Positions 33,478 through 44,362 of a stretch of DNA of 64,000 nucleotides are shown here, piece by piece (position 1 is the first letter of the stretch; the number at the start of each line of letters is the position of its first letter). Origin of the DNA: Acinetobacter sp. XH1741 (GTDB taxonomy: Bacteria; Pseudomonadota; Gammaproteobacteria; Pseudomonadales; Moraxellaceae); contig NZ_CP157428.1 in assembly GCF_041021895.1 (NCBI RefSeq), positions 3,534,001 to 3,598,000 of the forward strand, read 5' to 3'. The notes below the pieces were generated by a model, which was given only the letters and a program-made list of their open reading frames with translations, had not been told where the DNA came from and searched no databases. The translations under genes and the position numbers were made by a program.

Positions 33478-36329
33478 TATTGAGAATCTCCTGATTGTTC
33501 AGCTTCGATTGCCAATGCATCATTAATTAGCTGAGCTTGTTGTTTTGCATGCAAGTACGGTGAGCCACAAGCTGGTGCAGCAGAAGCTTCACGACCTGCA
33601 AAACTGATACGGATTTGTTTGCCAGATTTTAAGATATCGTCATATAAACGAGGTGCAATAAATAACCATGCGCCTTGGTTCTTCGGCTCTTCTTGTGCCC
33701 AAACGAGTTCTTTCACGTTTGGATATGCAGCCAAGATTTCCGCAAGACGTTGTTCTGGATATGGATACAACTGTTCGATACGTACGATTGCAACATTAGT
33801 TAAGTTTTGTTCACGACGTTTTTCGAGTAAGTCGTAATAAACTTTACCGCCACAAAGTACAAGACGAGTTACATCTGACTTGTTAATTTGATCGATTTCG
33901 TCAATTACTGTTTGGAATGAACCATTTGCAAGCTCTTCTAAAGTAGAAGTCGCAAGCTTATGACGAAGTAAAGATTTCGGTGACATTACAATCAATGGCT
34001 TACGAATTGGGCGTACAGCTTGACGACGTAATGCGTGGAAAATCTGTGCAGGTGTCGTTGGAGTGATCACTTGCATGTTATCTTCAGCACATAACTGTAA
34101 GAAACGTTCTAAACGAGCTGAAGAATGCTCTGGGCCTTGACCTTCGAAACCGTGTGGTAACAACATTGTTAAACCACAAACACGCTCCCATTTGGTCTCA
34201 CCAGAAGCAATAAACTGGTCAATCACAACTTGCGCACAGTTTACGAAGTCACCAAATTGTGCTTCCCAAATAATCAAGCTCTTAGGAATTGTAGTTGCGT
34301 AACCATATTCAAACGCAAGAACCGCTTCTTCAGATAAAAGAGAGTCGTAAATCGCGAAACGTGGTTGGTTCTCTTTAACATGACAAAGAGGAATGTAAGT
34401 TGAACCATCAACTTGATTATGCAATTTCGCATGACGGTGTGAGAAGGTACCGCGACCTACGTCTTCACCAGTAATACGAACTAGATAGTCTTCATCTAAT
34501 AAAGTTGCATAAGCTAAAGTTTCTGCTGCACCCCAGTTCAACGGAGTTTCACCAGTTTGCATTTTCACGCGATCTTCAATGACTTTTTGAACCTGACGCT
34601 GCATTACAAACCCTTCAGGAAGTTTGCTCATGCCCTCGCCTAATTCTTTTAAGCGATTTAAGTCAAATGAAGTATCCCAATCGTCTGTGTAGTCATGACC
34701 CAAATACGGAGTCCAGTCAACAAACATTTTTGTATTTGGTTCAAGCACTAAAGCATTTGCCACGTGATTTCCGGCTTCTAAATCAGCACGGTAATCTTCA
34801 ACCATTTGGTCAGCTTCAGCACGATCAATTACTTTTTGTTGAACAAGTTGATCTGCATAAAGAGTACGTGTAGTTGCTTTTTTAGCAATCACTTGATACA
34901 TCAATGGTTGTGTACCAGATGGCTCATCTGCTTCGTTATGACCACGACGACGGTAACAGAACAAGTCAATTACAACATCTTTACGGAATTCGTGACGGAA
35001 ATCATGTGCTAATTGAGTAGCAAAGATAACTGCTTCAGGATCATCACCATTTACATGGAAAATTGGTGTCTGAATCATCTTAGCAACGTCTGTACAGTAT
35101 TCTGTAGAACGTGCATCACGTGGATCAGAAGTCGTGAAACCTACTTGGTTGTTTACGATAATATGTACAGTACCACCAACCGTATAGCCACGAGTTTGTG
35201 ACATTTGGAAGGTTTCCATGTTCACACCTTGACCTGCAAATGCAGCATCACCATGAACAATTACTGGTAATACATCATCACCACCAATGTCTCTACGACG
35301 CACTTGACGTGCACGTACAGAACCTTCAACTACAGGGCCAACGATTTCCAAGTGAGATGGGTTAAATGCTAATGCCAAGTGAACTTCGCCACCTGGGGTC
35401 ATTACATTACTTGAGAAACCTTGGTGATATTTAACGTCACCAGAACCTTTTTTATGAATTGATTTCCCTTCAAACTCGCCAAACAAGTCTGCAGGATTTT
35501 TACCCATAATGTTAACAAGAAGGTTCAAACGGCCACGGTGTGGCATACCAATAACAACTTCTTTACAACCAACAGCACCAGCACGTTGAATGATTTCATT
35601 CACCATAGGAATAAAAGATTCGCCACCTTCTACACCAAAGCGTTTCGCACCAACGTATTTATTGCCTAGGTATTTTTCAAGGCCTTCTGCAGCAGTTAAA
35701 CGCTCTAAGAAGCCTTTCTTTTGATCATTTGTGAAATTAAGCTGACCACGAACACTTTCAAGACGTTGTTGAATCCAACGCTTTTCTTTTGTGTCCACGA
35801 TATGCATATATTCAACGCCGATTGAACCACAATAGATTGCTTCCATTGCTTCAATCATTTCGGCAAGCGTTGCTTCGCTTTTGCCAATCTCAAGATTGCC
35901 TGTGTTGAATACTGTGTCTAAATCTGATTTGGTTAAACCATGTGCTGAAAGATCTAAATCTGGAATCTCTTCACGCTTAGCAAGACCTAATGGATCTAAT
36001 TTAGCTTTTTGATGTCCGCGATTACGATAAGCAGCAATAAGTTGTAAAACGCCAATTTGACGACGCTCATGCTCAGTACTTACAGTACTTTGTACAACAG
36101 GTTGAACACGATTAGCATTACGTCCTAGTAATAGGAATTGCTCACGCACAGCGCTGTGTGGTTGGTCACCCTTTGGATATTTATCGAAATATTGGCGCCA
36201 GTCCTCAGCTACAGAGGTTGGGGAAGTCAGGTACTGCTCGTAAAGTTCTTCAATATACGCTGCACTATCAGCGGAAAGTTCAGTGTCAAGACGCAATGCG
36301 TCAGCAACTTCTTGCATTTGTGGACCCAT
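33477..36329 (-). CDS. sucA: 2-oxoglutarate dehydrogenase E1 component
   Basis: 950 residues. A thiamine-diphosphate enzyme that decarboxylates 2-oxoglutarate and succinylates E2 lipoate. The N-terminus ([16 protein letters not shown]) is the E2-contacting extension. ThDP/Mg motif: [12 protein letters not shown] ... [19 protein letters not shown] and [10 protein letters not shown] are conserved, and the Pyr domain contains [14 protein letters not shown] and [19 protein letters not shown]. It is first in the sucAB-lpd-sucCD series, with a 557-bp gap and the sdh terminator upstream, so it has its own promoter. Confidence 0.97.
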   Translation of the reverse strand: MGPQMQEVADALRLDTELSADSAAYIEELYEQYLTSPTSVAEDWRQYFDKYPKGDQPHSAVREQFLLLGRNANRVQPVVQSTVSTEHERRQIGVLQLIAAYRNRGHQKAKLDPLGLAKREEIPDLDLSAHGLTKSDLDTVFNTGNLEIGKSEATLAEMIEAMEAIYCGSIGVEYMHIVDTKEKRWIQQRLESVRGQLNFTNDQKKGFLERLTAAEGLEKYLGNKYVGAKRFGVEGGESFIPMVNEIIQRAGAVGCKEVVIGMPHRGRLNLLVNIMGKNPADLFGEFEGKSIHKKGSGDVKYHQGFSSNVMTPGGEVHLALAFNPSHLEIVGPVVEGSVRARQVRRRDIGGDDVLPVIVHGDAAFAGQGVNMETFQMSQTRGYTVGGTVHIIVNNQVGFTTSDPRDARSTEYCTDVAKMIQTPIFHVNGDDPEAVIFATQLAHDFRHEFRKDVVIDLFCYRRRGHNEADEPSGTQPLMYQVIAKKATTRTLYADQLVQQKVIDRAEADQMVEDYRADLEAGNHVANALVLEPNTKMFVDWTPYLGHDYTDDWDTSFDLNRLKELGEGMSKLPEGFVMQRQVQKVIEDRVKMQTGETPLNWGAAETLAYATLLDEDYLVRITGEDVGRGTFSHRHAKLHNQVDGSTYIPLCHVKENQPRFAIYDSLLSEEAVLAFEYGYATTIPKSLIIWEAQFGDFVNCAQVVIDQFIASGETKWERVCGLTMLLPHGFEGQGPEHSSARLERFLQLCAEDNMQVITPTTPAQIFHALRRQAVRPIRKPLIVMSPKSLLRHKLATSTLEELANGSFQTVIDEIDQINKSDVTRLVLCGGKVYYDLLEKRREQNLTNVAIVRIEQLYPYPEQRLAEILAAYPNVKELVWAQEEPKNQGAWLFIAPRLYDDILKSGKQIRISFAGREASAAPACGSPYLHAKQQAQLINDALAIEAEQSGDSQ

Positions 36330-36886
36330 TTCCTATTGCAAAAAATATTACAGGCTGCCTTTTAAGCACACCCATGATGCATAATGTCAAATCGGTAAAA
36401 ATGACACTACTTACCCAACAGGCCTTTAAGACCAGGGGGCGTCATACTACCTAGAGAGAAAACTCCATAGGTAATTAATGAATCACAACGCCCTCAATGG
36501 CATCATCACTCACCTTATACTCGATTAAAACCGAGCAATTTTTTGCAAATCTTTTTAGAGAAATTAACTATACAATTAACTTTTCTAAAATGACTTTGAC
36601 CATAAAAATTAAGCACTGATCTAAGATCGTGCCACTTAATTTAATTTCACTAGTATACGCTTTTTTCGCCTATAACTTTGTGGCAAATCGTATCATGTTC
36701 TTAACGAACGATTGATTTTTTTGACACATACCATCCATAAACTGGCGAAATACATATCCAATTTTATCTATTAATATATGGCGCTTGATATAAAAACCTC
36801 TCTTTTACAGACTAAAGTATAAGAAGCGTATTATAAAGTTAAAAAAAAACGCACATCAAGGATGTGCGTTTCCTATTTGCGCAGAA
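36330..36886 (-). promoter_or_regulatory. 557-bp sdhB-sucA intergenic region (sucA promoter region)
   Basis: No ORF is supported. It holds the sdhB terminator at its high end (36838-36871) and must hold the sucA promoter. An imperfectly spaced inverted repeat, TACCTA (36448-36453) and TAGGTA (36468-36473), lies about 120 bp before sucA and could be an operator or leader hairpin. I could not pick a -10/-35 pair with confidence. Confidence 0.4.
36838..36871 (-). terminator. sdhCDAB terminator
   Basis: AAACGCACATC (36847-36857), loop AAG, GATGTGCGTTT (36861-36871), followed on the minus strand by a long T-run. It shows that sdhCDAB and sucAB are mostly separate transcripts. Confidence 0.9.
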
Positions 36887-37597
36887 TTAACCCGCTTGAT
36901 CTAACAACATGTTACGGATGTGACCGATAGCTTTTGTTGGATTCAAACCTTTAGGACATACTGACACACAGTTCATAATACCTTTACAACGGAACAAACT
37001 GAATGGATCGTCAAGACGAGCCAAACGGTCTGCAGTTGCAGTATCACGAGAATCGATAATAAAACGGTATGCATTCAACAATGCTGAAGGACCCAAGAAT
37101 TTATCAGGGTTCCACCAGAATGATGGACATGAAGTTGAACAACATGCACAAAGAATACATTCATACAAACCGTTCAAGTGTTCACGCTCTTCAGGAGACT
37201 GTAAACGCTCTTTCGGTGGAGCTGGCTGGTTATTGATCAAGAATGGCTGAATTTTGTCATATTGATCATAGAATTGGTTCATATCAACAACCAAATCTTT
37301 AATAACCGGCAAACCTGGTAATGGACGAATTACAATTTTTTCAGGCAGGTCGTTTAAATTCCATAAACAAGCCAAACCATTTTTACCATTGATATTCACA
37401 CCATCCGAACCACAAATACCTTCACGGCAAGAACGACGGAATGTCAATGTTTCGTCTTGAACTTTCAATGCAAGTAATGCATCAAGCAACATACGGTGCT
37501 TATCAGTCAATTCAAGCTTGAAAGTTTGCATGTACGGCGCTTTATCCTTATCAGGATCATAGCGGTAGATTTCGAATGTACGAGTACCTCTACTCAT
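36887..37597 (-). CDS. sdhB: Succinate dehydrogenase iron-sulfur subunit
   Basis: 236 residues. It carries electrons from SdhA FAD to quinone. The [2Fe-2S] ligands are in FRRSCREGICGSDGVN, the [4Fe-4S] ligands in YECILCACCSTSCPSFWW, and the [3Fe-4S] ligands in FRCKGIMNCVSVCPKGLNP. It is a peripheral subunit on the cytoplasmic face of the membrane and follows sdhA by 14 bp. Confidence 0.97.
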   Translation of the reverse strand: MSRGTRTFEIYRYDPDKDKAPYMQTFKLELTDKHRMLLDALLALKVQDETLTFRRSCREGICGSDGVNINGKNGLACLWNLNDLPEKIVIRPLPGLPVIKDLVVDMNQFYDQYDKIQPFLINNQPAPPKERLQSPEEREHLNGLYECILCACCSTSCPSFWWNPDKFLGPSALLNAYRFIIDSRDTATADRLARLDDPFSLFRCKGIMNCVSVCPKGLNPTKAIGHIRNMLLDQAG

Positions 37598-37611
37598 CTT
37601 TATACTCCCGA

Positions 37612-39447
37612 TTAGAATGTACGTGGTGCTGGCGGAATTGCATCAACAGTCAACGGTTTGAAGCGCACTGGCTTATATTCCAAACGGTTGTCTGATGAAT
37701 ACCATAAAGTATGCTTCATCCACTCATCATCACGGCGACCGTATGAATAAGTTGGGTGATCAGCTGGTAATTCATAATCAACTACCGTATGCGCACCACG
37801 ACACTCTTTACGCGCAGCAGCTGAAATTAATGTAGCTTTTGCAACTTCATATAAGTTTTCAACTTCAAGCGCTTCAACACGTGCAGTGTTAAATACTTTA
37901 GATTTATCTTTCAAGTGAATGTTACGTACACGTGGCTCAAGAGCAAGAATCTCTTTTACACCTTTATCAAGCAAAGCTTGAGTACGGAATACACCCGCGT
38001 GATCTTGAACGATATCACGAATTGCATCAGCAACTTCTTGTGCATTTTCACCAGAAGTTGATTCATCCAACTTACGTACGCGATCTAATGTTTGCTCTAA
38101 TACGTTTGTTGGAAGCGGTGCATATTCATCACCATGGTGCTTAGTTACGTAATCGATAATGTGCTCACCAGCAGCCTTACCAAATACAACCAAGTCAAGA
38201 AGTGAGTTAGTACCTAAACGGTTTGCACCATGTACTGATACACAAGAACATTCGCCAATTGCATAGAAACCTTTTACAGGTTTAGTGTAGTTGTCTGTAC
38301 CAACTTCTGGTAAACACACTTGACCATGCATATTCGTAGGAATACCACCCATTTGGTAATGGATTGTTGGTACTACTGGAATTGGTTCTTTAGTAATGTC
38401 AACGTTCGCGAATTTTTTACCAATCTCAAATACAGATGGTAAACGCTTCATGATTGTGTCAGCACCTAAGTGAGTCATATCAAGCAAGATATAATCACCT
38501 TTTGGACCACAACCACGACCTTCTTTAATTTCTTGGTCCATAGAGCGTGATACGAAGTCACGTGGAGCCAAGTCTTTTAAAGTCGGTGCATAACGCTCCA
38601 TGAACGGTTCGCCGTCTTTGTTACGAAGGATCGCACCTTCACCACGACAACCTTCAGTTAACAATACGCCTGCGCCCGCAACACCTGTAGGGTGGAACTG
38701 CCAGAATTCCATATCTTGTAATGGAATACCAGCACGAGCAGCCATACCAAGACCGTCACCAGTATTGATATACGCGTTTGTTGATGCACGGTAAACACGA
38801 CCAGCACCACCAGTTGCAAACAATGTTGCCTTGGCTTGGAATACTGCAATGTTGCCAGTTTCTTGGTCAATTGCAGTTACACCTAACACATCACCTGCTT
38901 CATTACGGATCAAGTCAAGCGCGATCCATTCAACGAAGAATTGAGTACCCATTTTCACGTTGCTTTGATAAAGCGTGTGTAATAATGCGTGACCAGTACG
39001 GTCAGCAGCAGCACAAGCACGTGGAACTGGTTTATCACCATAGTTCGCAGAGTGACCACCAAACGGACGTTGGTAAATTGTACCATCGGCGTTACGGTCA
39101 AATGGCATACCCATGTGTTCTAGTTCATATACAACTTTTGGTGCTTCACGACACATAAACTCAATTGCGTCTTGGTCACCTAACCAGTCAGAACCTTTTA
39201 CTGTGTCGTAAAAATGGAAATGCCAGTTATCTTCTTGCATATTACCTAACGACGCACCGATACCACCTTGAGCAGCTACAGTGTGCGAACGTGTCGGGAA
39301 AACTTTAGTAAGTACCGCAACTTTCAAACCCGCTTGAGCGAGTTGGTAAGATGCACGCATACCAGAACCACCACCACCAACGATAACAGCATCGAAAGTG
39401 AGGTTTTGAATATTTGAATAATCTTCTTTAGGGGTTATCGCGCCCAT
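37612..39447 (-). CDS. sdhA: Succinate dehydrogenase flavoprotein subunit
   Basis: 611 residues. It oxidises succinate to fumarate with covalent FAD. The FAD Rossmann motif is AVIVGGGGSGMRAS, and the flavinylated His is in TRSHTVAAQGGIGA. Active-site regions are WQFHPTG and GCRGEGAILRN, with HGANRLGTNSLLDLVVFG near 400. The C-terminus is RFKPLTVDAIPPAPRTF. It is third gene of sdhCDAB. Confidence 0.97.
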   Translation of the reverse strand: MGAITPKEDYSNIQNLTFDAVIVGGGGSGMRASYQLAQAGLKVAVLTKVFPTRSHTVAAQGGIGASLGNMQEDNWHFHFYDTVKGSDWLGDQDAIEFMCREAPKVVYELEHMGMPFDRNADGTIYQRPFGGHSANYGDKPVPRACAAADRTGHALLHTLYQSNVKMGTQFFVEWIALDLIRNEAGDVLGVTAIDQETGNIAVFQAKATLFATGGAGRVYRASTNAYINTGDGLGMAARAGIPLQDMEFWQFHPTGVAGAGVLLTEGCRGEGAILRNKDGEPFMERYAPTLKDLAPRDFVSRSMDQEIKEGRGCGPKGDYILLDMTHLGADTIMKRLPSVFEIGKKFANVDITKEPIPVVPTIHYQMGGIPTNMHGQVCLPEVGTDNYTKPVKGFYAIGECSCVSVHGANRLGTNSLLDLVVFGKAAGEHIIDYVTKHHGDEYAPLPTNVLEQTLDRVRKLDESTSGENAQEVADAIRDIVQDHAGVFRTQALLDKGVKEILALEPRVRNIHLKDKSKVFNTARVEALEVENLYEVAKATLISAAARKECRGAHTVVDYELPADHPTYSYGRRDDEWMKHTLWYSSDNRLEYKPVRFKPLTVDAIPPAPRTF

Positions 39448-39459
39448 GATATCTTCCTA

Positions 39460-39840
39460 TCAATTCGCCCAGAAAATCTGGATACCCCAGATTGCGTACA
39501 CAAACACTGCAATAATGACAGCCGTCGTCAGTACAAGGCGTAAACCTTTCGCTGAAGGACCCATTTGACGAGTAGTGACATAGTCAGTGAAAACCTGCCA
39601 CATACCAATCCATGCGTGTGCGATAAGCGACAAAATTGCCAATAAAGAAAAAATCTTCATTGGTAATGTCATCATGAAGCCAGCCCATTGTTGATAGTCA
39701 AATCCGCCTTTGCAGAGAATCCAACCAAAAAGAACAACAGTATAAGCTGCCAAGACTACAGCACTTACACGCTGGATAAACCAATCACGAGAACCTGAAC
39801 CTGTTAAACCTGTAGCACTTTTCATTAGAACATAATCCAT
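39460..39840 (-). CDS. sdhD: Succinate dehydrogenase membrane anchor subunit D
   Basis: 126 residues, with three membrane segments (VVLAAYTVVLFGWILC, IFSLLAILSLIAHAWIGMWQV and TTAVIIAVFVYAIWGIQIF). It binds heme b and quinone with SdhC; the His in LIAHAWIGMWQV is the expected heme ligand, and DYV in the loop fits the quinone site. It overlaps sdhC by 16 bp. Confidence 0.93.
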   Translation of the reverse strand: MDYVLMKSATGLTGSGSRDWFIQRVSAVVLAAYTVVLFGWILCKGGFDYQQWAGFMMTLPMKIFSLLAILSLIAHAWIGMWQVFTDYVTTRQMGPSAKGLRLVLTTAVIIAVFVYAIWGIQIFWAN

Positions 39841-40226
39841 ACAAAGGCTGCGATAATGGCTACCACAGATAAGATCAATGAAATTGTCGCTGCAATACGA
39901 CCACTTTGCAGTTCTTCAGCAAAACCTAAATCTGCAAGTAAGTGCTTTACTCCAGCAATAAAGTGGAATAATAAGCCGGCTACAAATACCCAAACGATAA
40001 AACGTACAAGGATATTTCCAAACACGACATTTTTAACGTAGTCAAATCCTTCTGGTGAAGATAATGATTTATCTAAAATCCATAATAGAACTGGTACTAA
40101 TAAGAAAACGATGACACCTGATAAACGGTGTAAAATTGATGCAATAGCCACGGGTGAGCGTAAATTTACCGCTAACACCTGACCCATGGACAAATTGACA
40201 GGTCTGTTGCTTTTCACAGCGGGCAT
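39825..40226 (-). CDS. sdhC: Succinate dehydrogenase cytochrome b556 subunit
   Basis: 133 residues from the chosen ATG at 40226 (MPAVKSNRPVNLS). A TTG at 40271 would add 15 residues but has no ribosome site, and the family normally begins with this RPVNL segment. There are three membrane helices. SIAxxHRxSG-type quinone/heme motif: ASILHRLSGVIVFL; heme ligand His in LLFHFIAGVKHLLAD. It is first in the sdh operon, facing gltA across a long gap. Confidence 0.93.
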   Translation of the reverse strand: MPAVKSNRPVNLSMGQVLAVNLRSPVAIASILHRLSGVIVFLLVPVLLWILDKSLSSPEGFDYVKNVVFGNILVRFIVWVFVAGLLFHFIAGVKHLLADLGFAEELQSGRIAATISLILSVVAIIAAFVWIMF

Positions 40227-41179
40227 CCTGTAGGTAGAAACTCCGACCGGAGTTTGTTGAATTAATTCCAAGGAAAGCTGGCATTGTTAGGCAAGCACAG
40301 CTCATGCCTAACCTATAAACGACACTGAATTATAAAACGCGAAATATCAAAATACAAACAATCCACTTTGCCTTTTCTGCAAAAACTCATCAAATAAGAA
40401 TCATTCACATAGCCAAACAGTAGTCTTCCCTATCCAAAAGTTAAGATCAAACACAACATGTATTTGTTTAACATCATCTTTTATAAAAAATATCTTTTCT
40501 ACTGTTTTATTTAAAATAAGTGAACTTTAGACTAAAGATAAAGTTAATAAATCATCACTCTATGGCTAAAATATAGATAAAATCCACCCTTAGCCCCTAA
40601 TTTGATTCACATTTATGAATATAACAGAGACTATCCTCATTTACTTTAAAATTAATAAAGCACTACTTGACTGTTAACAATGAGCAGTATTTTTACAAAA
40701 AATGAGTTTTAGTTTTTCAAACATGATCAACAAGCTATTTTTTATACAATCGAACTTAAAAAAAGCACAATTTTTAGAATTATCAAATAGCGATAATCAA
40801 GCATTTTTTTAATCACAATTTTAAATTAGAGACTGAGTTTTATAATTTTTTTAAGTGGATTGGCATTTTATAACTACTTTTGATTCTTAATTTTTATTTA
40901 AAAATTTGCTTACAATTGTACTGACCCTTCATTTTTTTTCTGCACGTTCTTATTGAATTGACTTATGATACCATCCCGATGCAGTGATTTTACTGACTTT
41001 TTTGCTCGGGTCTTGATGACTAACTCTCTGTGGGATCGTCATTTTTTATCCATAAGTATAATTGACAAAATTTCAGTACTCACTAATCTTATAGCAAATT
41101 TTGACACCGTCTGATTCGCACATGAGAAAATTAGGATTTCGAGTCAGATAATCATTCACCAGGACAGGAGATCTATTGA
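40227..41179. promoter_or_regulatory. 953-bp sdhC-gltA divergent intergenic region
   Basis: No credible gene is present; the longest short frames are AT-rich and lack ribosome sites. It is the divergent promoter region of the two TCA operons. On the plus strand TTGACA (41062-41067) with TAATCT (41084-41089, 16-bp spacer) is a candidate gltA promoter, and GGACAGGAGA precedes the gltA ATG. The central 500 bp is strikingly AT-rich, and I see no clear hairpin or palindrome in it. Confidence 0.45.
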
Positions 41180-42454
41180 ATGTCTGAAGCAAATGGCAAA
41201 AAAGCCGTATTACATCTTGATGGCAAAGAAATTGGATTACCAATCTACAGTGGCACTTTAGGTCCAGATGTAATTGATGTGAGCAGCATACTGAAAGAAG
41301 GTCATTTTACTTTCGATCCTGGTTTTATGGCGACAGCCGCATGCGAATCTAAAATTACTTTCATTGATGGTGACAAAGGTATTTTATTACACCGCGGTTA
41401 CCCAATTGACCAGTTAGCAACTCAAGCAGACTATCTTGAAACTTGTTATTTATTATTAAATGGCGAGCTCCCAACTGCTGAACAAAAAGTTGAGTTTGAT
41501 ACGAAAGTTCGTGCTCACACTATGGTTCACGATCAAGTTAGCCGTTTCTTCAATGGTTTCCGTCGTGATGCTCACCCTATGGCAATCATGGTTGGTGTTG
41601 TTGGTGCATTATCTGCGTTCTATCACAACAATCTCGATATTGAAGATATTAACCACCGTGAAATTACTGCAATTCGCTTAATTGCAAAAATTCCAACACT
41701 TGCTGCTTGGAGTTACAAATACACAGTAGGTCAGCCATTCATCTATCCACGTAACGATTTAAGCTACGCGGAAAACTTCTTGCACATGATGTTTGCAACT
41801 CCTGCTGACCGCGACTACAAAGTAAACCCAGTTCTTGCTCGCGCAATGGATCGTATTTTCACGCTTCATGCTGACCACGAACAAAATGCGTCTACTTCTA
41901 CAGTTCGTCTTGCTGGTTCTACTGGTGCGAACCCATATGCATGTATCTCTGCTGGTATCTCTGCTCTTTGGGGACCTGCACACGGTGGCGCGAACGAAGC
42001 AGTTCTTAAAATGCTTGATGAAATTGGTAGCGTTGAAAACGTTGCTGAGTTCATGGAAAAAGTTAAACGCAAAGAAGTTAAACTTATGGGCTTCGGTCAC
42101 CGCGTTTACAAAAACTTTGACCCACGTGCTAAAGTCATGAAACAAACTTGTGACGAAGTTCTTGAAGCTTTAGGTATCAACGATCCTCAATTAGCACTTG
42201 CTATGGAACTTGAGCGCATCGCATTGAACGACCCGTACTTTGTTGAGCGTAAACTTTACCCTAACGTAGACTTCTACTCTGGTATCATCCTTAAAGCGAT
42301 TGGTATCCCAACAGAAATGTTTACTGTAATCTTCGCTCTTGCACGTACAGTTGGCTGGATCAGCCATTGGTTAGAAATGCACAGCGGTCCTTACAAAATT
42401 GGTCGTCCACGTCAACTTTACACTGGTGAAGTTCAACGTGACATCAAGCGTTAA
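41180..42454 (+). CDS. gltA: Citrate synthase (type II, hexameric, NADH-sensitive class)
   Basis: 424 residues. It condenses acetyl-CoA and oxaloacetate to citrate. The catalytic residues are in [13 protein letters not shown] (His), [17 protein letters not shown] (His) and [11 protein letters not shown] (Asp), plus [16 protein letters not shown]. The length and the N-terminal beta domain ([19 protein letters not shown]) match the gram-negative type II enzyme that is inhibited by NADH. A strong ribosome site AGGAGA precedes the ATG. It is a single-gene transcript ending in a clear hairpin. Confidence 0.97.
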   Translation: MSEANGKKAVLHLDGKEIGLPIYSGTLGPDVIDVSSILKEGHFTFDPGFMATAACESKITFIDGDKGILLHRGYPIDQLATQADYLETCYLLLNGELPTAEQKVEFDTKVRAHTMVHDQVSRFFNGFRRDAHPMAIMVGVVGALSAFYHNNLDIEDINHREITAIRLIAKIPTLAAWSYKYTVGQPFIYPRNDLSYAENFLHMMFATPADRDYKVNPVLARAMDRIFTLHADHEQNASTSTVRLAGSTGANPYACISAGISALWGPAHGGANEAVLKMLDEIGSVENVAEFMEKVKRKEVKLMGFGHRVYKNFDPRAKVMKQTCDEVLEALGINDPQLALAMELERIALNDPYFVERKLYPNVDFYSGIILKAIGIPTEMFTVIFALARTVGWISHWLEMHSGPYKIGRPRQLYTGEVQRDIKR

Positions 42455-42475
42455 TATTCGAAAGAAAATTAATGT

Positions 42476-42503
42476 AAAAAAGCTGCCTCATGGCAGCTTT
42501 TTT
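42476..42503 (+). terminator. gltA terminator
   Basis: AAAAAGCTGCC-TCAT-GGCAGCTTTTTTT, a perfect stem plus T-run. Confidence 0.93.
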
Positions 42504-42524
42504 TATAAAGAAGTTCTATAAAAA

Positions 42525-43010
42525 CTATTCTTCTTCAAATATCTTTAAAAGATGATGGCTGATTCCATCAGCTCGGAGCCACGCCAATTCATAGCTCGCT
42601 TTAGCCAAAGCTAAAACACGTCTTTCAAATTCAGTCCATATTTCTTTAACTTGCGCTTCTGAAATTCCCAAACCACTTTCAGATGCGAGATGTTTATTTT
42701 TTTCACATATTTTTAAGGCATGATAAAGCCTACGACCTTTACTCGCCCCTTCCATTAACCGAACACGCTTACTTAATATAAAACCTTCTACATGCTGTAA
42801 ATTTGCTTGAGGTAACATAGGTACCAAAATTTGGTCTAATTGATCATCTAAGCGCTTCCAGACAGCCAAACGCTGCTCTGCCGTATAGGTATTCCACTGA
42901 ATCACCTCGTGGTTAAAACGACGACAACCACGACAAACCTGATCACCAAAAACTGTTGAACAACGCCCTGCACATGGGGTGAGAGAGAGCGTTCGATGAT
43001 CATTACTCAA
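42525..43010 (-). CDS. DUF1289 domain protein with C-terminal extension
   Basis: 161 residues. The N-terminal 55 residues match DUF1289: LTPCAGRCSTVFGDQVCRGC then RRFNHEVIQW and LAVWKRLD, with four cysteines that could bind zinc or an Fe-S cluster. The remaining 100 residues are helical and unrecognised. Standalone DUF1289 proteins are about 60-80 residues, so this is a longer variant. It is divergent from trhO and convergent with gltA. The function is unknown. Confidence 0.75.
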   Translation of the reverse strand: MSNDHRTLSLTPCAGRCSTVFGDQVCRGCRRFNHEVIQWNTYTAEQRLAVWKRLDDQLDQILVPMLPQANLQHVEGFILSKRVRLMEGASKGRRLYHALKICEKNKHLASESGLGISEAQVKEIWTEFERRVLALAKASYELAWLRADGISHHLLKIFEEE

Positions 43011-43121
43011 AACAGACTCCTTAAATAAACCATATACTTTTTATGGTTTTCTCGCTTATTACAAATTTTCGCGCTAAAATATGCGCCTTATATTTCTATA
43101 CTAATACATTTGGAGTTTTCC

Positions 43122-44054
43122 ATGAACGCTACTGTAGAACAGCTTGCACCTGTAGAACAGCAAGCGACCGCAGGTTGGGTTGTTGCAGCACTATATCAAT
43201 TTAAAGAAGTTCAAGATCCTGCCGATCTTCAACAACGTCTTTTAGACTTAGTGAAAACAATTAACCTGTGTGGAACTCTGATTGTAGCAGGTGAAGGAAT
43301 TAATGGTACCGTTGCTGGGGACCGTGAAGGAATTGATGCACTTCATCAATTTTTGCTAAACGAAGGTTTTAACGCTATGGAATATAAAGAATCTCATAGC
43401 TCTGATAAACCTTTCCGTAAAATGAAAATTAAACTTAAAAAAGAAATCGTTACTTTAGGGGTAGAAGTAAAACCTCGTGATTTAGTAGGTCACTACCTTG
43501 ACCCTAAAGAGTGGAATGATTTAATTGCACGTGATGATGTTATCCTGATCGACACACGCAATGACTATGAATATAAAGCGGGTACATTCAAAGGCGCAAT
43601 TGATCCTAAAACGGAAACATTCCGCGAGTTTCCTGAATACGTTAAGAAAGAGCTAGAACAGCATAAAGATAAAAAAATTGCGATGTTCTGTACAGGCGGT
43701 ATTCGCTGTGAAAAATCAACATCCCTCCTTCTTCAAGAAGGCTTTCAAGAAGTTTATCACCTCAAAGGCGGTATTCTTAAATATCTAGAAGAAACCCCAG
43801 CTGATGAAAGTCTATGGGAAGGTGAATGTTTCGTATTTGATGGACGTACCGCGGTAACACATGGTGTTGAAGAAGGCGCAAACATTAAATGTCATGCTTG
43901 TGGCTGGCCTTTAACTCCTGAAGAGTCTGCACTTCCAAGCTATGAACATGGTGTTTCTTGCGTGTACTGTATCGACAAAACAACTGAGAAACAAAAAGCT
44001 GGTTTCCGTATGCGTCAGTCACAAATTGCTGCTGCAAAACGCAAACGTTTATAA
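43122..44054 (+). CDS. trhO: tRNA uridine(34) hydroxylase (rhodanese-related TrhO/YceA)
   Basis: 310 residues from ATG 43122. An N-terminal acylphosphatase-like domain (GTLIVAGEGINGTVAGDREGI) is followed by a rhodanese domain with RNDYEYKAGTFKGA and catalytic Cys in MFCTGGIRCEKST, and a C-terminal Cys-rich part (CHACGWPLTPEE, CVYCID). The family makes 5-hydroxyuridine at U34 using O2 in the prephenate-independent route. An upstream TTG (43110) is excluded because the ribosome site TTGGAG lies on it, 6 nt before ATG 43122. Confidence 0.93.
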   Translation: MNATVEQLAPVEQQATAGWVVAALYQFKEVQDPADLQQRLLDLVKTINLCGTLIVAGEGINGTVAGDREGIDALHQFLLNEGFNAMEYKESHSSDKPFRKMKIKLKKEIVTLGVEVKPRDLVGHYLDPKEWNDLIARDDVILIDTRNDYEYKAGTFKGAIDPKTETFREFPEYVKKELEQHKDKKIAMFCTGGIRCEKSTSLLLQEGFQEVYHLKGGILKYLEETPADESLWEGECFVFDGRTAVTHGVEEGANIKCHACGWPLTPEESALPSYEHGVSCVYCIDKTTEKQKAGFRMRQSQIAAAKRKRL

Positions 44055-44362
44055 TTTTTAATATAAAGGCATTTAGTTTTCTAAATGCCTTTATATATTT
44101 ATACTAAACAATAAAAATAGCTTTGACTTCCCCACCTTTTACACAATGCATTCCTTTCAAAATTCGTTTTGATAAATTCAACTAAACAATTTTTATAATG
44201 CCGAAATATGTTGCATCCACCACCTCTAATTAAGGTTATAGACTCGCAATATGAATATAGAAAATGTCTTAAATGATAATTTCAATTATTTAATTCAATT
44301 AAAAAATACAGGTCATAAAAAACGCCCTAGAAAGGACGTTATTTATTATTTCTTCTAATAAA
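44055..44362. other. 308-bp gap between trhO and UPF0149 gene with two terminators
   Basis: It contains the trhO terminator (14-bp stem ATAAAGGCATTTAG/CTAAATGCCTTTAT, 44063-44094). Near the far end it has an AACGCCC...GGACGTT hairpin (about 44321-44340) with a T-run on the minus strand, for the UPF0149 gene. The middle (44100-44310) is AT-rich, and I see nothing else in it. Confidence 0.6.
44063..44094 (+). terminator. trhO terminator
   Basis: A perfect 14-bp stem (44063-44076 with 44081-44094) and a 4-nt loop. The T-tract is weak, and the arms are symmetrical, so it may act on both strands. Confidence 0.75.

Noticed and set aside
40700..40812. Short ORF of about 36 codons (MSFSFSNMINKL...) in the sdhC-gltA gap
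   Set aside because: AT-driven composition and no ribosome site; nothing supports translation.
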